A stretch of 64,000 nt of DNA from Nonomuraea aurantiaca (GTDB lineage: Bacteria; Actinomycetota; Actinomycetes; Streptosporangiales; Streptosporangiaceae), in assembly GCF_020215705.1 (NCBI RefSeq), contig NZ_JAIWNB010000005.1, forward strand, positions 186,001 through 250,000, given 5' to 3'. The notes under the pieces were generated by a model. It was not told the origin of the DNA, did not search any database, and worked only from the letters and a program-made list of their open reading frames with translations. Positions 62,001 through 64,000 of the stretch are shown here, in pieces. Positions within the stretch are counted from its first letter, which is position 1, and each line of letters opens with the position of its first letter. Made by a program: the position numbers and the translations under genes.

Positions 62001-62921
62001 TTATCCCACCCGCTCCTTGATCGTGGCGCAGACCCGCTCCTCGGCCTCCTTCGCGACGGGCAGCATGGCGCCCAGCCCGAAGGCCCCGTGGAACATCCCG
62101 GCATAACGCACGCTCCGCGCGTCCACCCCGGCCGCGCGCAACCGCTCCGCGTACGCCTCACCCTCGTCCCGCAGCGGATCGTGCTCCGCCGTGATCACCA
62201 GCGCGGGCGGCAGCCCGCTCACGTCCGCGTTGATGGGCGAGCTGTACGGCTCGGCGCGCCTCGCGTGGTCGGGCTGGTAGCAGTCCCAGTACCACCGCAT
62301 GTGCCCTGCGGTCAGGAAATATCCCTCCGCGTTCTCCGCGTGCGAGGGCGCGTCCTGGGCGGCGTCGGTGACGGGATAGATCAGCACCTGCAGCGCGATC
62401 GGCGGGCCGCCCTCGTCCCTGGCCTTCAGGCACGTCACGGTCGCCAGGTTCCCGCCCGCGCTGTCACCGGCGACCACCAGCCTGCCGGGATCCGCGCCCA
62501 GCTCCCGGGCGTGCTCGTACACCCAGCGGGTCGCGGCGTAGGCGTCCTCGACGGCGGCCGGATACGGATGCTCCGGCGCCAGCCGGTAGTCCACCGACAC
62601 CACGATCACGTCGGCGTCCGTGCAGATCAGGCGGCAGACGGGGTCGTGGGTGTCCAGGGTGCAGAGCGTGAACCCACCGCCGTGGAAGTACACGACCACC
62701 GGCCGCGTCTCTCGCTCCGTCGGCGGCCAGTAGACGCGCACGGGCAGGTCGCCCGCCATCCGGTTCTCCACCCGGCCCACCTTGTACGGCTCCGCCTCCG
62801 GCTGGGGCATCTCGGCCAGGATCCGCCGGGCCTCGGCGGCATCCGTCACCTCGGTGCCCACTTTGGGGAAGACGGCCGTCATCGCGTCGATGACCGCCCT
62901 GGTGACCTCGTCGATCGCCAT
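62001..62921 (-). CDS. HSL-family esterase/lipase (alpha/beta hydrolase 3)
   Basis: This 306-residue esterase has the hormone-sensitive-lipase signature: HGGGFTLCTLD for the oxyanion hole, nucleophile Ser in VVAGDSAGGNLATV, Asp in TAEHDPLRDEGE and His in YAGMFHGAFGL. It cleaves esters of short- to medium-chain acids. No signal peptide is present, so it acts in the cytoplasm. It begins three bases after the short-chain dehydrogenase gene and ends three bases before the next hydrolase. Confidence 0.92.
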   Translation of the reverse strand: MAIDEVTRAVIDAMTAVFPKVGTEVTDAAEARRILAEMPQPEAEPYKVGRVENRMAGDLPVRVYWPPTERETRPVVVYFHGGGFTLCTLDTHDPVCRLICTDADVIVVSVDYRLAPEHPYPAAVEDAYAATRWVYEHARELGADPGRLVVAGDSAGGNLATVTCLKARDEGGPPIALQVLIYPVTDAAQDAPSHAENAEGYFLTAGHMRWYWDCYQPDHARRAEPYSSPINADVSGLPPALVITAEHDPLRDEGEAYAERLRAAGVDARSVRYAGMFHGAFGLGAMLPVAKEAEERVCATIKERVG

Positions 62922-62924
62922 CGT

Positions 62925-63683
62925 TCACTCACCCTCCGTCCGCGGCAGCATGGCGGTCTCGCCCGCCGTCCAGCCGCCGTCCACCGCCAGCTCGGCGCCC
63001 GTGACGTACGAGGCGGCGTCGGACAGCAGGAACGCGATGGCCTCCGCCACCTCCTCGGGCTCACCGCACCGTCCGGCCGCGGCCAGCGGGAACCCGCCGT
63101 CGCCCGAGACCGCGCCGTGCCGGAGCGTCATCGGAGTGACGATCATCCCGGGATGGACGGAGTTGACCCTGATCCGGTGGGGCGCGTACTCGATCGCGGC
63201 GATCTTGGTGAGCCCGCGGACCCCCCATTTGGACGCACCGTAGCCACCGGTGCCGGGCAGCGCCGTCAGCCCGGCCGCCGACGACAGGTTCACGATCGAC
63301 CCGCCGCCTGACGCGCGCATCGGCGCGACCACCGACTTGAGCCCGAGGAAGACGCCGACGAGGTTCACCTTGAGCACGCGCTCGAAGTCGTCGAGCGTGT
63401 ACTGCTCCAGGAGCGCGGAGCGAGCGATGCCCGCGTTGTTGACCAGCCCGTCGATCCGGCCGTATTCGTCCAGGACCTCCTCGACCACATCAGCCCACTG
63501 ATCCTGTTTGGTCACGTCGTGCGGGATAAATCGTGATTCGAGGTCTTTTGCGGTGGCGGTGCCGTCCTCCACCAGAACATCGGTGATCACGACGCTCGCC
63601 CCGGCCGCGACGCAGCGGCGGGCCGTCGCGGCCCCCATACCCCTGGCGCCGCCGGTGATGAGCACTACCTTGCCGTCAAGCAT
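62925..63683 (-). CDS. Short-chain dehydrogenase/reductase
   Basis: This 252-residue NAD(P)-dependent oxidoreductase has the cofactor motif ITGGARGMGAATAR, NNAGIARS, catalytic Ser in IVNLSSAAG and the YGASK catalytic Tyr/Lys, with VNSVHPGMI afterwards. It resembles 3-alpha/3-beta-hydroxysteroid dehydrogenases (classical SDR). Together with two esterases it could break down an ester of a cyclic or steroid-like alcohol, which would suit an organism with Mce importers, but this is a guess. The ATG at 63683 heads the transcript. Confidence 0.92.
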   Translation of the reverse strand: MLDGKVVLITGGARGMGAATARRCVAAGASVVITDVLVEDGTATAKDLESRFIPHDVTKQDQWADVVEEVLDEYGRIDGLVNNAGIARSALLEQYTLDDFERVLKVNLVGVFLGLKSVVAPMRASGGGSIVNLSSAAGLTALPGTGGYGASKWGVRGLTKIAAIEYAPHRIRVNSVHPGMIVTPMTLRHGAVSGDGGFPLAAAGRCGEPEEVAEAIAFLLSDAASYVTGAELAVDGGWTAGETAMLPRTEGE

Positions 63684-63864
63684 GCGTGGCTCCTTCGCGG
63701 TACGTGAACTGAATCACGCATCCGCGATAACAATCAAGAGCTTGCTTGGTGGCGCAGAGTCGGCGTGGCCCCGGCGAGCCTGCTTGGCCACGCACCAGCC
63801 CCGCGCTCGCACTATCCTCTAAGCAGCGAGCGTTCAACAGTCGGCAGTTGACAGTCAGCAGGAG

Positions 63865-64000
63865 GTGGGGACGATCGCCGAAGTCCTTCTCATCATCCTG
63901 GCGGTCCTGTGCTTTTTCGGCCTGGTGGCCGGCGTCGGCATCTACTTCCTCGTCAAGCTGGGCCAGAAGGCGGCGAGCAAGGCCAAGCAGGCGGCATCCC
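63865..64000 (+). CDS. Small membrane protein, start only (partial)
   Basis: A frame opening at GTG 63865 runs off the window. It has a single N-terminal membrane helix (EVLLIILAVLCFFGLVAGVG, then IYFLVKLG) followed by a Lys/Ala-rich helix (QKAASKAKQAAS). AGGAGG directly abuts the GTG, so the true start is uncertain. Function unknown. Confidence 0.6.
   Translation, partial: MGTIAEVLLIILAVLCFFGLVAGVGIYFLVKLGQKAASKAKQAAS

Overview
The window is very GC-rich DNA with a strong GC preference at third codon positions, many GTG starts and densely overlapping genes. It is chromosomal sequence of a filamentous actinomycete. The gene set (a complete mce operon, an lprG/P55 pair, DtxR-type iron box, AroH/TyrA, Der/Cmk, ScpAB, XerD and PyrG in one conserved run, snapalysin) best fits the Streptosporangiales, for example a Nonomuraea-like species; that placement is inference. 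I saw no tRNA or rRNA gene, insertion sequence, integrase module, CRISPR array or replication origin.

Layout. 1-4.7 kb: end of a glycosyltransferase gene, a PaiB-like flavoprotein, and a proline catabolism unit (PucR-type regulator divergent from proline dehydrogenase and P5C dehydrogenase). 4.8-6.3 kb: a 47-residue membrane protein and a small gene graveyard (frameshifted ricin-type lectin, truncated DUF5937-type regulator). 6.3-13.7 kb: snapalysin, tyrosine phosphatase, subtilisin, an iron-box-controlled siderophore-interacting protein, an ArsR-like regulator divergent from an MFS exporter, and a soluble Ser/Thr kinase. 13.7-22 kb: PlsC-type acyltransferase, dhaKLM, a TPP enzyme coupled to a cyclase-family hydrolase, a membrane-anchored protein, a CBS-domain protein and an Xaa-Pro aminopeptidase.

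22.1-31.9 kb is one long mce lipid-import operon (yrbE4A, yrbE4B, mceA-F, an Mce-associated protein) whose genes overlap or nearly touch, followed by an Sfp-type phosphopantetheinyl transferase and a 58-residue membrane protein. The ATPase of this importer is not in the window. 31.9-36.9 kb: a CDF metal exporter, a MarR regulator, the LprG lipoprotein with its MFS partner, and a membrane O-acyltransferase. 37.1-38.7 kb: an archaeal-type aspartyl-tRNA synthetase read from a leader that has the hallmarks of a T-box riboswitch, probably acting on translation and probably sensing tRNA-Asp. 38.9-40.8 kb: an orphan Cys-containing protein, a pentapeptide-repeat protein and a small membrane protein.

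40.9-54.5 kb, all on the minus strand, is a conserved actinobacterial core: pyrG, a Nudix hydrolase, xerD, parA, scpA, scpB, a pseudouridine synthase with a very long Arg/Gly-rich repeat region, aroH, tyrA, an NADH-dehydrogenase-like flavoprotein, cmk and der. 54.5-64 kb: a hexapeptide acyltransferase, nitronate monooxygenase, a HutC-type regulator, a four-domain dimethylglycine/sarcosine dehydrogenase-like enzyme divergent from a choline-kinase-like phosphotransferase with a HutC-type operator between them, a DUF4126 membrane protein, two alpha/beta hydrolases plus a short-chain dehydrogenase, and the start of another small membrane protein.

A theme not explained by gene content is the repeated occurrence of short perfect-period tandem duplications. 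Inside genes their periods are multiples of three (15, 18, 21, 24 and 33 bp); between genes they are 15, 20, 26 and 55 bp.
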